Source of the DNA: Siphonodentalium dalli
Lineage: Eukaryota > Mollusca > Scaphopoda > Gadilida > Siphonodentaliidae
Assembly (NCBI GenBank): GCA_032622095.1
Contig: CP136063.1
Location: 6,987,814-7,051,813, forward strand
DNA: 64,000 nt
Direction of reading: 5' to 3'
Shown here: positions 52,101 through 55,319 of the stretch, in pieces
Numbering within the stretch: the first letter of the stretch is position 1
Layout: each line of letters begins with the position of its first letter
The notes under the pieces: generated by a model
What the model was told of the DNA's origin: nothing
The model's database searches: none
Seen by the model: only the letters and a program-made list of their open reading frames with translations
Position numbers and translations under genes: made by a program

Positions 52101-52718
52101 CAAATCCCCGTGTCTCACTCAATCGCGGGCGATAACTGTATAATATATAACATATGGTCTTAGTAACCAGTCACTCGCGAAAATAGATGAACACCGATTC
52201 GAATACACCCAAACATTCTCTCCAATAGCAAATCATACGTGTAGTTAAAAAAATAGGCGCATGGTTGTGCCATATCCGTTCCCGGTTCTGGGGAAAACCG
52301 ACTCGAACAGCTACGCAGTAATCATACATCTGGAGAAAATTCTTATGTGCCTATTACCAAATATGTGTGTCGCTACAAATAACTTCTCATGTGACCCATG
52401 ACCACATTTTCCATTACTGCGTTATAGCAGTTCAGCCTGCGTTTTAACTAGAACTGATCCAATTCAATAAGAAACGATATGAGTCACAGTGCATTACATT
52501 CGGTACAGTAAGCGTATGCTTCTATAGAATGTAAGTCAATACGAACCAGTATCAACTGCATTGTGTATAACCTCCAACCGGCATACATCCAACGATTGAA
52601 CCTGTTTTATTTTATTTTACAGCTCGAGCGTGTGGTTTTGCCACTGCTTGCGGTTACGACTTGCTGTAATGCTGCTATCGTGGTATTCTTATGCTATAAG
52701 ATAGCCGAATCTACATGA
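2778..52718 (+). CDS. FRRS1: Gene A: FRRS1-like ferric-chelate reductase (Reeler-DOMON-cytochrome b561), 14 exons, 5' partial
   Basis: Exons: 2778-2854, 4911-4994, 13889-13962, 14400-14630, 14998-15093, 16815-16944, 20191-20316, 22216-22331, 23544-23633, 25142-25216, 26855-26954, 30782-30922, 49592-49662, 52623-52718. All have AG acceptors and GT donors, and every junction keeps frame. The joined product has about 500 residues: Reeler C-terminus, Ser/Thr linker, DOMON, then six hydrophobic helices with His in helices 1 to 4 (VIHGC, QLHEA, KYHPV, MSHWL). Known family role: a plasma- or endo-membrane b-type cytochrome moving electrons across the membrane, with ferric reductase activity reported for FRRS1. 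The role here is inferred. Upstream exons are outside the window. Other DOMON-b561 proteins lack a Reeler domain, so FRRS1/SDR2 is the best family. Exons 6, 8, 11 and 12 carry unusual upstream arrays of their own starts. Confidence 0.9.
2855..4028. other. Intron 1-2, first part: little structure
   Basis: Two imperfect copies of a cagaggcggacaactcatgg-like sequence near 2902 and 2946 follow the exon 1 donor. Otherwise no clear repeat or ORF. Confidence 0.5.
4029..4330 (+). mobile_element. Family P element, copy with 'gggactccctgcatg' right part
   Basis: It begins tatgtgacccgccatatcaa, contains the 69-bp palindrome, then cctaacaattttttacaatt, gagccccagacaaacatgag and a final gggactccctgcatgttaat. 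The same order is seen at 6143-6480 and 24500-24760, and in reverse at 19930-20160. Non-autonomous; no coding capacity. Confidence 0.75.
4085..4153. repeat. 69-bp palindrome, core of MITE family P
   Basis: Arms gccaatgcattctcttatat and its complement meet at gcgagtcgaccataggtcg. It is the recurring core of a dispersed family whose left side reads ccctgtgcc and right side cctaacaatttttta. The near-perfect arms could extrude as a cruciform. Confidence 0.9.
4911..4994 (+). CDS. FRRS1: Gene A exon 2: Ser/Thr-rich linker
   Basis: The acceptor is tttctccag and the donor gtgcgt. Read in the frame set by exon 1 it gives a stop-free Thr/Ser-rich peptide (TTRTEADVTQHSTSSTW...). The exon is phase 1 at both ends. 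The composition suits an O-glycosylated extracellular linker between Reeler and DOMON domains. One other frame is also open, so the assignment depends on phase continuity. Confidence 0.6.
5220..5352 (+). repeat. 19-bp tandem repeat, 7 units
   Basis: The unit is ttatcctgctctcaaaatg or ...caacatg. It lies in intron 2-3, about 230 bp after exon 2. Confidence 0.9.
5800..6110 (-). repeat. Family Q copy
   Basis: Reverse orientation: taagcagatattgtaccatt, ggccacggtgaatgtgttaa, cgtgagttggcttatttgtg, cattgtccgcacataatctg. Confidence 0.7.
6143..6480 (+). mobile_element. Family P element
   Basis: Same modules as at 4029: tatgtgacccgtcatatcaa, the palindrome at 6247-6315, cctaacaattt, gagccccagacaaac and gtggggctccctgcagg. 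A 13-bp G run follows near 6547. Confidence 0.75.
6838..7313. repeat. Long imperfect inverted repeat (arms ~130-170 bp)
   Basis: The left arm (6838-6966: aaaggtactcaatccgataa, atttgattcgagtcgaggaa, tcaaagctcagatttgttag) pairs with 7141-7313 (atctaataactctgagcttt, ttcctcgactcgaatcaaat, ttgagtacctttaaag). The right arm carries insertions. Likely a decayed foldback element. Confidence 0.78.
7371..7800. repeat. Degenerate ~25-30-bp repeats of 'gcttaagcgcaataaggg'
   Basis: Variants such as cttaagcacaataagggata, gcttaagcgcaataagggaa and cttaagcgcaatgaagaat recur irregularly and are themselves partly palindromic (cttaag). Confidence 0.7.
8179..8657. repeat. Three Tc1/mariner-type palindromic MITEs in a 175-bp tandem array
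   Basis: Each 129-bp copy (8179-8307, 8354-8482, 8529-8657) starts CAGTAATGCCCAAAGTAA, ends TTACTTTGGACATTACTG or a variant, and is flanked by TA. The two halves are nearly complete inverted repeats (ttgaccacttaacc, cagcagaattat). The copies are exactly 175 bp apart and share the flank gaggattgagttatcattac, so a MITE plus flank was tandemly amplified. Confidence 0.87.
9209..10290 (+). repeat. Segmental duplication, copy 1 (modules A and B)
   Basis: Module A (9209-9605) starts ttgcatcgcgactgtactaa and includes a G run, gatatacgtatacggtatac and attggaccgggattagaggt. Module B (9606-10290) starts tgaccaatgttgacctataa and contains three ~175-bp internal repeats (taaaatcgatttatgtc, aagctgagacttgg, ttagatggaagaa). 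The A-B unit is repeated at 10293-10690 and 11798-12482. Confidence 0.85.
10692..11797. mobile_element. 1.1-kb inserted element, copy 1
   Basis: It begins near gttatccttcaaaccatttt and ends near cgcgggcgataactgtataa; gttatc/gataac are short inverted ends. Landmarks: ctcttctgattggctgagag, taccctcgagggtaac, ataataaagaccgtgggac and aaccgaacatttcgctgcat. Most of it recurs at 51150-52150 at roughly 90% identity by eye. No protein signature found. The exact target duplication is unresolved. Confidence 0.75.
11666..11776. repeat. 111-bp near-perfect hairpin in the 1.1-kb element
   Basis: Arms gtgagacacggggatttgtc, gcc...ctcgacctggaatgtcac pair with gtgacattccaggtctcgag, gacaaatccccgtgtctcac around cctcgggcctggtggccctc. 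In the 51-kb copy the left arm and loop are missing. Confidence 0.9.
13217..13285. repeat. Family P palindrome, diverged
   Basis: Arms gccattgcattctcttatat and the complement of atataagggaatgcattggc. It is preceded by aaattgtaagaaacatttat and followed by gcagggtaaaaaa, the same context as 24770-24850. Confidence 0.75.
13444..13806 (+). repeat. 84-bp tandem repeat built from a MITE end
   Basis: Four units start at 13444, 13527, 13611 and 13695, plus a partial one at 13779. Each begins gactggatttgatatggcgg, gtcacatatgtg, which is the complement of the family P terminus at 4029, followed by ctctgctgtgggtgagacac and ccctctagccacatccct. It ends ~80 bp before exon 3. Confidence 0.9.
13889..13962 (+). 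CDS. FRRS1: Gene A exon 3: Ser/Thr-rich linker
   Basis: The acceptor is cattccag and the donor gtgagt. It enters in phase 1 (completing a Pro codon with exon 2) and leaves in phase 0. It encodes DTTELATGGSDMD followed by a Thr/Ser-rich stretch, continuing the linker of exon 2. The frame is dictated by exon 4, which starts in phase 0. Confidence 0.68.
14400..14630 (+). CDS. FRRS1: Gene A exon 4: start of DOMON domain
   Basis: The acceptor is ttggcag and the donor gtgagt; the exon is 77 codons, phase 0 at both ends. It starts SCVVYQDSTYCN, has the Cys cluster SCGTETGCFHDCADNNCGF, and ends NRWIALALSRDQNM. The 'CGF...W' core and 'RW(I/V)A-x-x-(L/F)S-x-D-x-x-M' turn are hallmarks of the FRRS1-type DOMON domain, an extracellular beta-sandwich that can bind haem or sugar. 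The conserved Met that closes the motif is the last codon. Confidence 0.93.
14998..15093 (+). CDS. FRRS1: Gene A exon 5: DOMON domain
   Basis: The acceptor is tattccag and the donor gtgagt; 32 codons, phase 0 at both ends. It reads GEDVVFECLLHLNYVEPS, matching the usual 'M-G-D-D-x-V-x-E-C' segment that follows the Met ending exon 4, then an Asn-rich loop ending NKNIDT. Confidence 0.92.
15424..15462. mobile_element. Truncated left end of family P
   Basis: ttaaccctttacccaattga, acggccctgtgccaatg matches the left end of 58400-58560 and stops exactly where the 41-bp satellite begins. Confidence 0.65.
15459..16266 (+). repeat. 41-bp satellite, about 19-20 units
   Basis: The unit is taacgaatcaataacgagta, tacaattaatacccatcgtc, t. 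Units differ at one or two positions (cgtcgtaac, cttcgtaac, agcgag). It fills much of intron 5-6, which also holds the exon 6 array. Confidence 0.95.
16452..16814 (+). repeat. Exon-head array upstream of exon 6 (about 4 degenerate copies, ~80-bp unit)
   Basis: Successive units resemble the final stretch gctagatttcagtaaatta / gattgcagtttcctggtgt / cagtattataaggagtgcg that forms the real acceptor and exon start. Examples are cgtattacagttccctggca followed by ctatgatgagtatgagatgc; ggatttaagttctctgctaa followed by agtgttataatgagcacaga; and a more diverged first unit near 16478. Some keep an AG, others do not. The units are strongly diverged, so this is an old array. Confidence 0.75.
16815..16944 (+). 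CDS. FRRS1: Gene A exon 6: end of DOMON domain
   Basis: The acceptor is gattgcag and the donor gtttgt, which is a weak GT. The exon enters in phase 0 and leaves in phase 1. It encodes FPGVSIIRSAGHSDDRTA and then VVESVDSTWYLIYATGPLDF. The 'WYLIYATGP' strand is diagnostic of the C-terminal part of DOMON in FRRS1-like proteins. Degenerate copies of this acceptor and the first ~40 nt of the exon lie directly upstream (16452-16814). Confidence 0.93.
17176..17427 (+). other. Orphan ORF running into the 58-bp satellite
   Basis: An 83-codon ORF in intron 6-7 with protein-like composition (HKIRAIMARTCHQMCKDNN, AWIHNGFVSIQDSFDHAIVP, HKKWLKFRESLPVRPIYTNP). Its stop codon lies in the first satellite unit. 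The 'W-x-H-x-G-x-V' segment faintly recalls the C-terminal domain of ORF1 proteins of some LINEs. It may be a retroelement remnant; I do not recognise it with confidence. Confidence 0.3.
17409..17930 (+). repeat. 58-bp satellite, exactly 9 units
   Basis: The unit is aacgacatcgccaagatgaa, acccatgtaaactacatgca, gtgtaacccaggaccact. Units are nearly identical. Each has an internal inverted repeat (catgtaaactacatg). Located in intron 6-7. Confidence 0.96.
19425..19866. repeat. Nested inverted repeat of two ~110-bp palindromic elements
   Basis: Inner units 19444-19548 and 19745-19850 each have arms like gcagaatgaggtccccagat/ctggggacctcattctgc around ctagcccgctatgcgggata. The outer sequences gtgtctgtcatttgcag and ctgcaaatgacagacac make the pair inverted as a whole. 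Confidence 0.82.
19930..20160 (-). mobile_element. Family P element, reverse orientation, next to exon 7
   Basis: It is the reverse complement of the modules at 4029: cctgcagggagccccaaaca, gtctggggctctgtatggg, then the palindrome at 20081-20149 and cacaggg. It ends about 30 bp before the exon 7 acceptor. Confidence 0.75.
20191..20316 (+). CDS. FRRS1: Gene A exon 7: DOMON-b561 linker and start of helix 1
   Basis: The acceptor is acgttttag and the donor gtgaga; phase 1 at both ends. It encodes GSKLKHDDPPVYSDRLVDLD and ends TPVLTVIH. The final His codon plus the first codon of exon 8 form VIHGC, the first b561 haem-ligand His. A palindromic element is inserted only 17 bp past the exon end, in the intron. 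Confidence 0.9.
20334..20808. mobile_element. 475-bp palindrome-bearing element with 13-bp TIRs and 12-bp target duplication
   Basis: The ends are AACCCTTTCAGTG and CACTGAAAGGGTT, exact inverted repeats. The flanks atcgttttcctt at 20322-20333 and 20809-20820 are exact direct repeats. Inside are a short hairpin (ggccgatatcatcggcc), a ~30-base T tract and a family P palindrome (20691-20759). It lies 17 bp downstream of gene A exon 7. A 12-bp target duplication is long for a DNA transposon. Confidence 0.82.
20425..20456. repeat. Poly(T) tract (~30 bp)
   Basis: A homopolymer run inside the 20334-20808 element. Length may be unreliable in the assembly. A similar ~27-bp run lies at 43088-43114. 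Confidence 0.9.
21258..21760 (-). pseudogene. LINE reverse-transcriptase fragment, decayed
   Basis: On the minus strand, GVTQGSTLGPLL matches the RT block 'GVPQGSVLGPLLF'. Further on, YNYVEFD then NILQLNYNKSQFLVIGSK match the region after the catalytic YADD ('LQLN-x-x-KT-x-FL-x-IGS'). The segment between, with the catalytic Asp pair, is missing or scrambled. No endonuclease is nearby. Sits in intron 7-8. Confidence 0.72.
21770..22215 (+). repeat. Exon-head array upstream of exon 8 (about 10 copies, ~45-bp unit)
   Basis: Units of about 45 bp read tttatattgaaatcatcttt / gttccaggatgtttgatggt / gtgtgtg. Each contains the acceptor tgttccag and the exon start gatgtttgatggtgtgtg. The last unit continues into the true exon. 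Several units have an extra gcgtggatgtttgatg insertion that repeats exon sequence. The first copies, near 21770-21850, are degenerate. Confidence 0.85.
22216..22331 (+). CDS. FRRS1: Gene A exon 8: b561 helix 1
   Basis: The acceptor is ttgttccag and the donor gtgagt. It enters in phase 1, leaves in phase 0, and has 38 whole codons. It reads CLMVCAWMFFAVVGIYSA, then a Cys-containing loop ending RERTFQ. 'HGCLM-x-x-AWM' is the signature of the first core helix of FRRS1-type cytochrome b561. Many tandem copies of its acceptor and first ~18 nt precede it. Confidence 0.95.
23175..23359. repeat. Family P palindromes, two diverged units
   Basis: The first reads tgtcaatgcatacccttatacatg / catgtatataatatattaca / ttggcc. 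The second ends gggatatataagaaaatgca, ttggcacaggg. Both keep the palindrome plan with longer, decayed loops. Confidence 0.55.
23544..23633 (+). CDS. FRRS1: Gene A exon 9: b561 helix 2
   Basis: The acceptor is ttgattgcag and the donor gtgagc; 30 codons, phase 0 at both ends. It reads LHEACMTAAIATTIAGVVVI and ends EKRGEIVE. Together with the Q that ends exon 8 this gives the 'FQLH...M' start of b561 helix 2, with the second haem-ligand His. No array precedes this exon. Confidence 0.93.
24000..24390 (+). repeat. Family Q copy
   Basis: Best-preserved forward copy: ctcacaatgaggcgattcta, agcagattatgtgtgcacaa, taagccaactcacgacttt, ttgcgcgatatgttggg. Confidence 0.72.
24500..24895 (+). mobile_element. 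Family P element with partial second palindrome
   Basis: The palindrome at 24517-24585 is followed by the caccc...gagccccagac...gggctccctgcagg modules, then aaattgtaagaaacatttat, a truncated palindrome (24797-24836) and an inverted end (gactggatttgatatggcgg, gtcacatat). The end is the reverse of the start seen at 4029. Confidence 0.72.
25142..25216 (+). CDS. FRRS1: Gene A exon 10: b561 helix 3
   Basis: The acceptor is ctttgttcag and the donor gtaagt; 25 codons, phase 0 at both ends. It reads ILEDGILEKYHPVLGLTTLC and ends ACGLN. 'YHPVLG' is the expected helix 3 start with the third haem-ligand His. Confidence 0.93.
25310..26854 (+). repeat. Exon-head array upstream of exon 11 (about 10 degenerate units, ~100-150 bp)
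   Basis: Each unit resembles the real acceptor region and exon 11 start: cactcatttatccactgtg, a ttcag-like acceptor, a ggtattcttggtctatgtcg-like stretch, then ctgctctcagtagtt and a gcgattaccccatccctggt-like stretch matching the middle of the exon. About 60 nt of exon sequence is included per unit. A short sub-repeat of cctggtcccatcataccac occurs just before the exon. Many units keep an AG; open reading is lost in most. Confidence 0.82.
26855..26954 (+). CDS. FRRS1: Gene A exon 11: b561 helix 3-4 loop and helix 4
   Basis: The acceptor is ctgtttcag and the donor gtgagt; 100 nt, entering in phase 0 and leaving in phase 1. It reads GILGLCRPALSSSRRWRF then TMSHWLFGMFTFLTA. The 'RP...RR-x-x-F-x-x-x-HW-x-x-G' pattern is the canonical b561 loop and helix 4, with the fourth haem-ligand His. 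The homologous exon of gene B is also exactly 100 nt with the same phases. Confidence 0.95.
27180..28620. repeat. Degenerate ~0.3-kb repeats with 'aagatggcgtcc' motif
   Basis: Motifs such as gatccaagatggcgtccaac, caaaatggcggcctaa, gaatggcggtcaaaat and gatccgagatggcatccaat recur with similar surroundings (cttaaagatc, attcgattata). Too diverged to set a period. Lies in intron 11-12. Confidence 0.5.
28621..30259. other. Intron 11-12 interior: nothing recognised
   Basis: AT-rich sequence without a coding-like frame, palindrome or satellite that I can support. The exon 12 array begins at its right end. Confidence 0.45.
30260..30781 (+). repeat. Exon-head array upstream of exon 12 (5 copies plus the true exon, 94-bp unit)
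   Basis: The acceptor AG precedes a copy start at 30313, 30406, 30500, 30594 and 30688, and the true exon start at 30782, so the spacing is 93-94 bp. Each unit holds atttccccgtttcag, then a near copy of the exon 12 start (ttttgtcgacgtacggcggg, atttccatgttgagccccgc). Units differ at only a few positions. Read from its acceptor in the gene A frame, a unit gives LSTYGGISMLSP and then a stop after about 22 residues. Confidence 0.93.
30782..30922 (+). CDS. FRRS1: Gene A exon 12: b561 helix 5
   Basis: The acceptor is ccccgtttcag and the donor gtaagt; 141 nt, phase 1 at both ends. It reads LSTYGGISMLSPADDD, then RYVFFVFVTWSVSVFTTFKL and ends NLNCFK. It aligns with gene B exon 60037-60180 (shared GGI-x-M and Trp). 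The closest AG to the coding start is used here; five near-identical acceptors lie upstream. Confidence 0.92.
30923..32339. other. Start of intron 12-13: nothing recognised
   Basis: No exon-like sequence or clear repeat. Short ORFs at 31817-32147 on both strands overlap and look like chance. Confidence 0.45.
32340..35330 (+). repeat. Degenerate long tandem repeats (5 units, 0.4-0.9 kb apart)
   Basis: Each unit has tgtcgcaagcatatggacgc, ggtatggaatatatacacaa, gttactgttgtcagtatatc and ggacgagtgcaatggcgta in the same order. Markers lie near 32466, 32893, 33636, 34550 and 35270. Short ORFs here are repeat-derived. Confidence 0.72.
34026..34083. repeat. Family P palindrome, truncated
   Basis: cagtgctttctcttatatgg / gaagcctcgtgtatgtaaga / gaatgcgttggcacaggg: a shortened palindrome with one mismatch-rich arm. 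Confidence 0.55.
36048..36234 (+). other. Open stretch with terminal hairpin in intron 12-13 (unassigned)
   Basis: The + frame ends NWGLIVDPLFIAHPDPW... NKYQP before a gtatga that could be a donor. Within it gcggaatttacaaaatccgt and gttttgtaaattccgct are inverted, so part of the frame is a hairpin. No family recognised. Confidence 0.22.
36235..39136. other. Intron 12-13 before the LTR element: mostly unique DNA
   Basis: Contains the family P remnant at 37687-37815 and little else. TTAA at 39133-39136 is the retrotransposon target site. Confidence 0.5.
37687..37815. mobile_element. Family P left end plus palindrome
   Basis: It has a TTAACCCTTTCC terminus, then ccctgtgccaatgctttctc and a palindrome with a disturbed loop (37734-37815). 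The terminal motif matches the TIRs at 20334 and 58400. Confidence 0.6.
39137..39508 (-). repeat. 3' LTR (372 bp)
   Basis: It starts tgtcgtatttttacttaggg and ends cccaaaaacactaca on the + strand. No difference from 43653-44024 was seen by eye, and both LTRs encode the same 71-residue chance ORF. Next to its inner edge, on the coding strand, is aaaacagggtgttg, a weak polypurine tract. Confidence 0.9.
39509..40214. other. Retrotransposon 3' non-coding interior
   Basis: AT-rich DNA between the gag stop and the 3' LTR. It holds an imperfect inverted repeat (tgaataatgtgaaaaagatg near 39870 against tacatctttttattcaatg near 39965). No pol remnant is visible. Confidence 0.6.
40215..42842 (-). CDS. 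gag: Gag-like Gln/Pro-rich protein of the LTR element (875 aa)
   Basis: It is an intact ORF starting MTYQTPHFSQTNCLNYMDCN. Residues ~60-430 are Gln/Pro-rich with a degenerate repeat around ITPQPGVQFQ. Near residue 480 is HLVYDGIEDWLKYRLRFSNF, followed by ENERINALSHCLPQDDFNIF. This 'YDG...W..Y...F......N...R...L..CL' arrangement is like the capsid-type retrotransposon Gag (PF03732-like) fold. The C-terminal ~350 residues are acidic and Ser/Asn-rich, ending NWKKKHNWSI. No CCHC zinc knuckle or protease motif is seen. The likely role is particle formation; a host-derived function is possible but less likely inside intact LTRs. Confidence 0.8.
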   Translation of the reverse strand: MTYQTPHFSQTNCLNYMDCNQKENKSSSLASIVQSHTVAQNNPYRNSQEQSPYYHDIRPEGLNCQTSNWCLQQPIQGQNVTSQYLVDATVASSSPKVTQCFQQNVQIQQGFQPNILPQIAPQPGVHFQPNHQPQITPHLGVQFLNNAQLQITPQPGGQFQNNAQPRITPQPGVQFQQYVQPKTTPQPVVPYQSQTQPVPNQVQPQPVAPNQGHSQAVTQPQVNNQTGVQNHQFISQIGMQFQAMSQPQYQPLYQPQPGTQYMSQQHIQPQIVPQPQTIFQQGTQTTQPQIVPQPSGHHKNMFQQGTQTSQSQIVPQLSGQSQNVFQQGTQIQMAQHNGQPQSNQKGTQNQSIPQPGMQVQPNSQLGKQFQIMPQRGIQTQLLFHQGVQTHGMQQPQFVQPQFSQTQVGQPQVIQQQMCSPKVHNQIIIPEVHHTVQTEKAPLEIEIQKSQTENVIPEVDLHVHNHSSCTKNEQLPQNIPQHLVYDGIEDWLKYRLRFSNFVIDANFSENERINALSHCLPQDDFNIFNAIAINNPGISTTYILYEMEQIMPKSENTQMAFDDEENYCDSDSTDTCLNETKSAIIGNKQYQPHMVEEPENNDFENLIPRIPTLDSNSNDNPPWHMGPGYQQELSDISFPESKVNPHKLSDKYVCSKSDYSEFPSVFEDSDSHGELSDKTFPGKEMVRCISNPDICDNKVDNISELYHEIITNDSMNNIPHVNDADNLCGIASSESNTTHFSHSTNNVNEKWEWLDISIEISETIPSEDIHEIEVIHPIEGGILNGTREALNMIEITSHDSKTITNYDKICHISIPRHQSEAQHFPNSFPNDKLRKIRSYGCLNGKISQVANHHANTSKCDEWLFTLNWKKKHNWSI
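42843..43652. other. Retrotransposon leader region
   Basis: The 0.8-kb untranslated leader of the element is very A/T-rich and includes a T tract of about 27 at 43088-43114 (A tract on the coding strand). No ORF of note. Confidence 0.6.
43653..44024 (-). repeat. 5' LTR (372 bp)
   Basis: Same length and apparently the same sequence as the left LTR. On the coding strand the bases just inside it are atggcgttgttagctaaaaa. A tRNA primer-binding site should start here, but I cannot match it to a specific tRNA. Confidence 0.9.
44850..44993. repeat. Two adjacent strong hairpins
   Basis: Hairpin 1 (44850-44893): taagcccacggctagccgct / tcgcggctagcctacgtggg. Hairpin 2 (44909-44993): cccttgggtgcctgtacaag ... 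cttgtacagacacccaaggg with a loop of gccgcgaagcggctgcgg. The pieces cgcttcgcgg and ccgcgaagcgg are shared between them. Sequence at 45008-45034 (acggttcacaccccaaggca) recurs inverted at 45874-45903, so this may be one end of a ~1.05-kb element. Confidence 0.7.
45904..49135. other. Intron 12-13 after the LTR element: no gene supported
   Basis: Short candidate frames at 46501-46608 and 46506-46817 lack splice or domain support. Several taccggtac-type palindromes (47996-48012, 48110) are frequent. A ttcag near 47881 is followed by a very short open stretch only. Confidence 0.4.
49136..49381. repeat. Palindromic 'accgtgaattttcacggt' element
   Basis: Alternating copies of gaccgtgaaaattcacggtt and tggctgtaaattggttcacg, forming nested inverted repeats. 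The ends attttacggtgtaactgtaa and cacggttgtgttttaacagt look like decayed terminal inverted repeats. It lies ~210 bp before exon 13. Confidence 0.7.
49592..49662 (+). CDS. FRRS1: Gene A exon 13: loop before last b561 helix
   Basis: The acceptor is ctttgttcag and the donor gtaagt; 71 nt, entering in phase 1 and leaving in phase 0. It encodes RSQKYTIGKRDESGHTPGDN and ends ADP. Gene B has a 71-nt exon with identical phases starting RSQEYEMNEAS, which supports both. The intron before it is 18.7 kb and contains the LTR retrotransposon. Confidence 0.82.
51150..52150. mobile_element. 1.0-kb inserted element, copy 2
   Basis: Related copy of 10692-11797 (ttgttatccttcatcccatt, ctgattggctgagagtgcgt, taccctcgagggtaac ... 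gcgggcgataactgtataat). It lacks about 115 bp holding one hairpin arm (junction gaggttc/attccaggt near 52080). It sits in gene A's last intron, ~470 bp before exon 14. Confidence 0.75.
52623..52718 (+). CDS. FRRS1: Gene A exon 14: last b561 helix and stop
   Basis: The acceptor tattttacag follows a pyrimidine-rich tract. In phase 0 it encodes LERVVLPLLAVTTCCNAAIV and then VFLCYKIAEST before TGA. The hydrophobic stretch supplies the sixth helix expected for cytochrome b561, and the basic/polar tail is a plausible cytoplasmic end. The nearest AATAAA downstream is at 53561, a weak poly(A) candidate. Confidence 0.83.
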   Translation, partial: LERVVLPLLAVTTCCNAAIVVFLCYKIAEST

Positions 52719-54537
52719 TGACAGTGACGCCGTGAAATGTTAGTTGGTTCATCACATTCCGAACGAATCAGGGAGTATTCACCTTGTGCTTGAACGCATA
52801 GTAGGATTCAATAGTATGATACTACAGTCAATGTAAGGAGGACATGTCTGTCAGTACCATGATATAAGCTTGAATTCGAGTGTAACGTGGTCCCCAAGTG
52901 GAGCCACTTCCATAAAAGGAGCAGGCGATAGTTATCAAATATGTGCACGCTTGTTCAACACATGTTAGTTCAACACATGTTAGTTTTTGCGGTCTCTATA
53001 ATGTGGTACGATACGTGTGATTGTATGGATCCCAGCAGCAGGCTGTATTGGTGACAGGTTGTTGTGTCAGAACCTTCACATTAGCTGTTCCAAGAGCGAG
53101 ACGAAAAGTCGGCAAGAGGCAAGTTGCGTCCATGATACTGATCCCACATATACAAACTGATTATGCGCGGTGTATATGTCGAATGTTCTGTTTACTAGTG
53201 ACAGAGAGAGGCATGGCTGCCGATGCTGCACTGGATAGTTGGACTATAGCTGAACCAGCTATGTGGACATGTGTGGCTATGAAATGTGTAGGTGTGAATT
53301 CGACGCGTCAATGCACCAAGGTACTATTGATGCAAATACATTGAGATGAGTGAATTGTCCAGCGAGTAGACTTGGACAAACTTTAATGATACCCAAAGAG
53401 TCGCTGTTTTAGCAATGTATGCTTATGATCTACTGTATACCGTTTACCTACACTAAATTGACAAATTGAATGGTTATGCAGGACAAAACCTGCTTATCAT
53501 GAATAACTGTTCCTTGTGTTTCTGTTATTTATGTACATAACACGCGCAATATAAATCGATAATAAATAACGATCCCGATAATACAATGTATTATATTCCT
53601 CCGCGTGATTTACCGTAATTTCGCGAGTAATTATAAATATATCGGATGTGTATAGTGGAATATAATAAACAGAATAATCACTTGACTGAAACTGGCGATG
53701 TGAAATAATGCACTATTTTGTAACACACTCGACGATAATGCACTCTGGTGTTTGCACAGTACCCCGGCCTCTCGTGAATTAGTTCACGACTCTAGTTTAT
53801 GCACTTGATTACTCTCTATATAATTTGTTTGAGCAAATAAGAGACAACATACAGCATCATTGTCGTATACCAAGTATGAATTCTCAATTCGGCAACATAA
53901 TTTCGCATAGCAAACCGTTGCAACGGTGATGATATGGATACATGAATTGTACCGTGTACTCACCGACAGTAGTCGAATTATTCCAATAACATATCGACGT
54001 TTAAACTTCACTCATTGGATGCATTGAGACATATTCAGAAAATCAGATTCAGAACTTACACGATTAATGATGTTTGTTGACCAATAACTGTACGTTTTAT
54101 TTATATGACAATGATTTTAACTTGCAAATTGTTCTAAATGGAGACTTGTCAATATTACACACAAGAACGTTTATCAATGTAGCCATCTTCTTCTTAGACA
54201 TGGAAATGTTTTTACAAACTTTTATATTGTTTTGACATTTACCCACTGCGAGTGCCAACCAACATCAGTTGGAAGGAGAGTAAATATGGATCCGCTCTGG
54301 CACACGCTTCAGAACGTCATTTGGGTATCGGAAATATCATGGCACCAATATTGATGGACATTTAAATCCACACTAAGGTTGAAATTGTTCATTGTTTGAT
54401 TTTCCAACACATAACTATAGACGATGTTGTTGTTGTTATTAGACAAACATCAGCATGTTTTCTATATTTAGTGCACGTTTTTGGTCTTACATTGCCATCA
54501 TTTGGTAACTGTCCAACGTTTTGGGTTGTCAGGTTGT
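52719..54537. other. Downstream of gene A stop: 3' UTR and intergenic
   Basis: The first AATAAA is at 53561, and another similar motif is near 53667. The true mRNA end cannot be set from sequence alone. The unassigned open stretch at 53087-53322 lies here. Confidence 0.4.
53087..53322 (+). other. Open stretch downstream of gene A (unassigned), low support
   Basis: A + frame with VPRARRKVGKRQVASMILIP, then DSWTIAEPAMWTCVAMKCVG and QCTK before gtacta. Cys and Trp content look protein-like, but no start, acceptor or homologue was recognised. Confidence 0.2.
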
Positions 54538-54622
54538 AGATTTGCAAGAGTTGGTCCCAATAGGTGGTGTGCCTTTGGATCTTCGCGAACGTTGGATACA
54601 CATTTGGATCGATGGGGTAATG
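54538..54622 (+). other. Candidate exon (unassigned), low support
   Basis: Between gggttgtcag and gtaatg is an open stretch reading VVDLQELVPIGGVPLDLRER then WIHIWIDG, phase 0 at both ends. The composition is protein-like, but the donor is weak and the reading frame continues directly into a MITE arm, so it may be chance. Confidence 0.2.
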
Positions 54623-54639
54623 CACAATGAGTGCTTTCC

Positions 54640-54720
54640 GATAAATGGCAACAAGCCATATTTCCGACTAAATCCTGAGAAGTTGTCCATAATTTTTAGC
54701 AATGTCATGGTGACACAATC
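54640..54720. mobile_element. MITE arm fragment related to 63830-64000
   Basis: gctttccgataaatggcaac, aagccatatttccgactaaa and tcctgagaagttgtccataa match the right arm of the edge MITE, with substitutions. The rest of the element is not recognisable. Confidence 0.65.
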
Positions 54721-55319
54721 CCCATCGGAGAACATATATAGCCACACGTGACTTGTTGATATATAGCCCCCCATGATAACTAACACTACACATTAATTAA
54801 ATCAATATTCATAATGGTATAAACATCTAAGACAATCAATGATAGACATACAATATGTTGGTGCTGATGATGACATTAAGTTAATATAAAACGTTGGTTA
54901 TGTATGCAGTACACAAATAAGAATTATAAAAAAAACACATTGAGCAAATATTCCTTGTCACTATCAGGTGTGGCAGATTCTAAAATTCAACTAGTGTAGC
55001 TGCTCCCAAATATAGTTGTTGAATATGGATTAAAGGGGGACTCTATCTAACGACGACCATGTACACGACGCATTATGATATGTAAGCATGCAACAACTAA
55101 ATTAATTTGAATCGACCATGCGTTCTAAATCCACAAGCATATGCACATAATTGCATACACTAATATGATCCACAGACATAGTATAGCATTTGACCACCCG
55201 TCATCGATTGGGTTACGTTATGTTAGAACTGTATGTGTGAGCGATGATCGATGTACCCACAATTAAGAAATTGATGTGAATTGTGTAGAATTTAGCACAC
55301 ATCAAACAATCTATGTCGG

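Noticed and set aside
54640-54751. Protein-like stretch FPINGNKPYFRLNPEKLSII with a similar peptide at 63945-64000, suggesting a duplicated exon
   Set aside because: The DNA matches the arm of a palindromic MITE whose TIR (cagtaatgccc) is visible at 63830. The similarity is transposon-derived, not coding.
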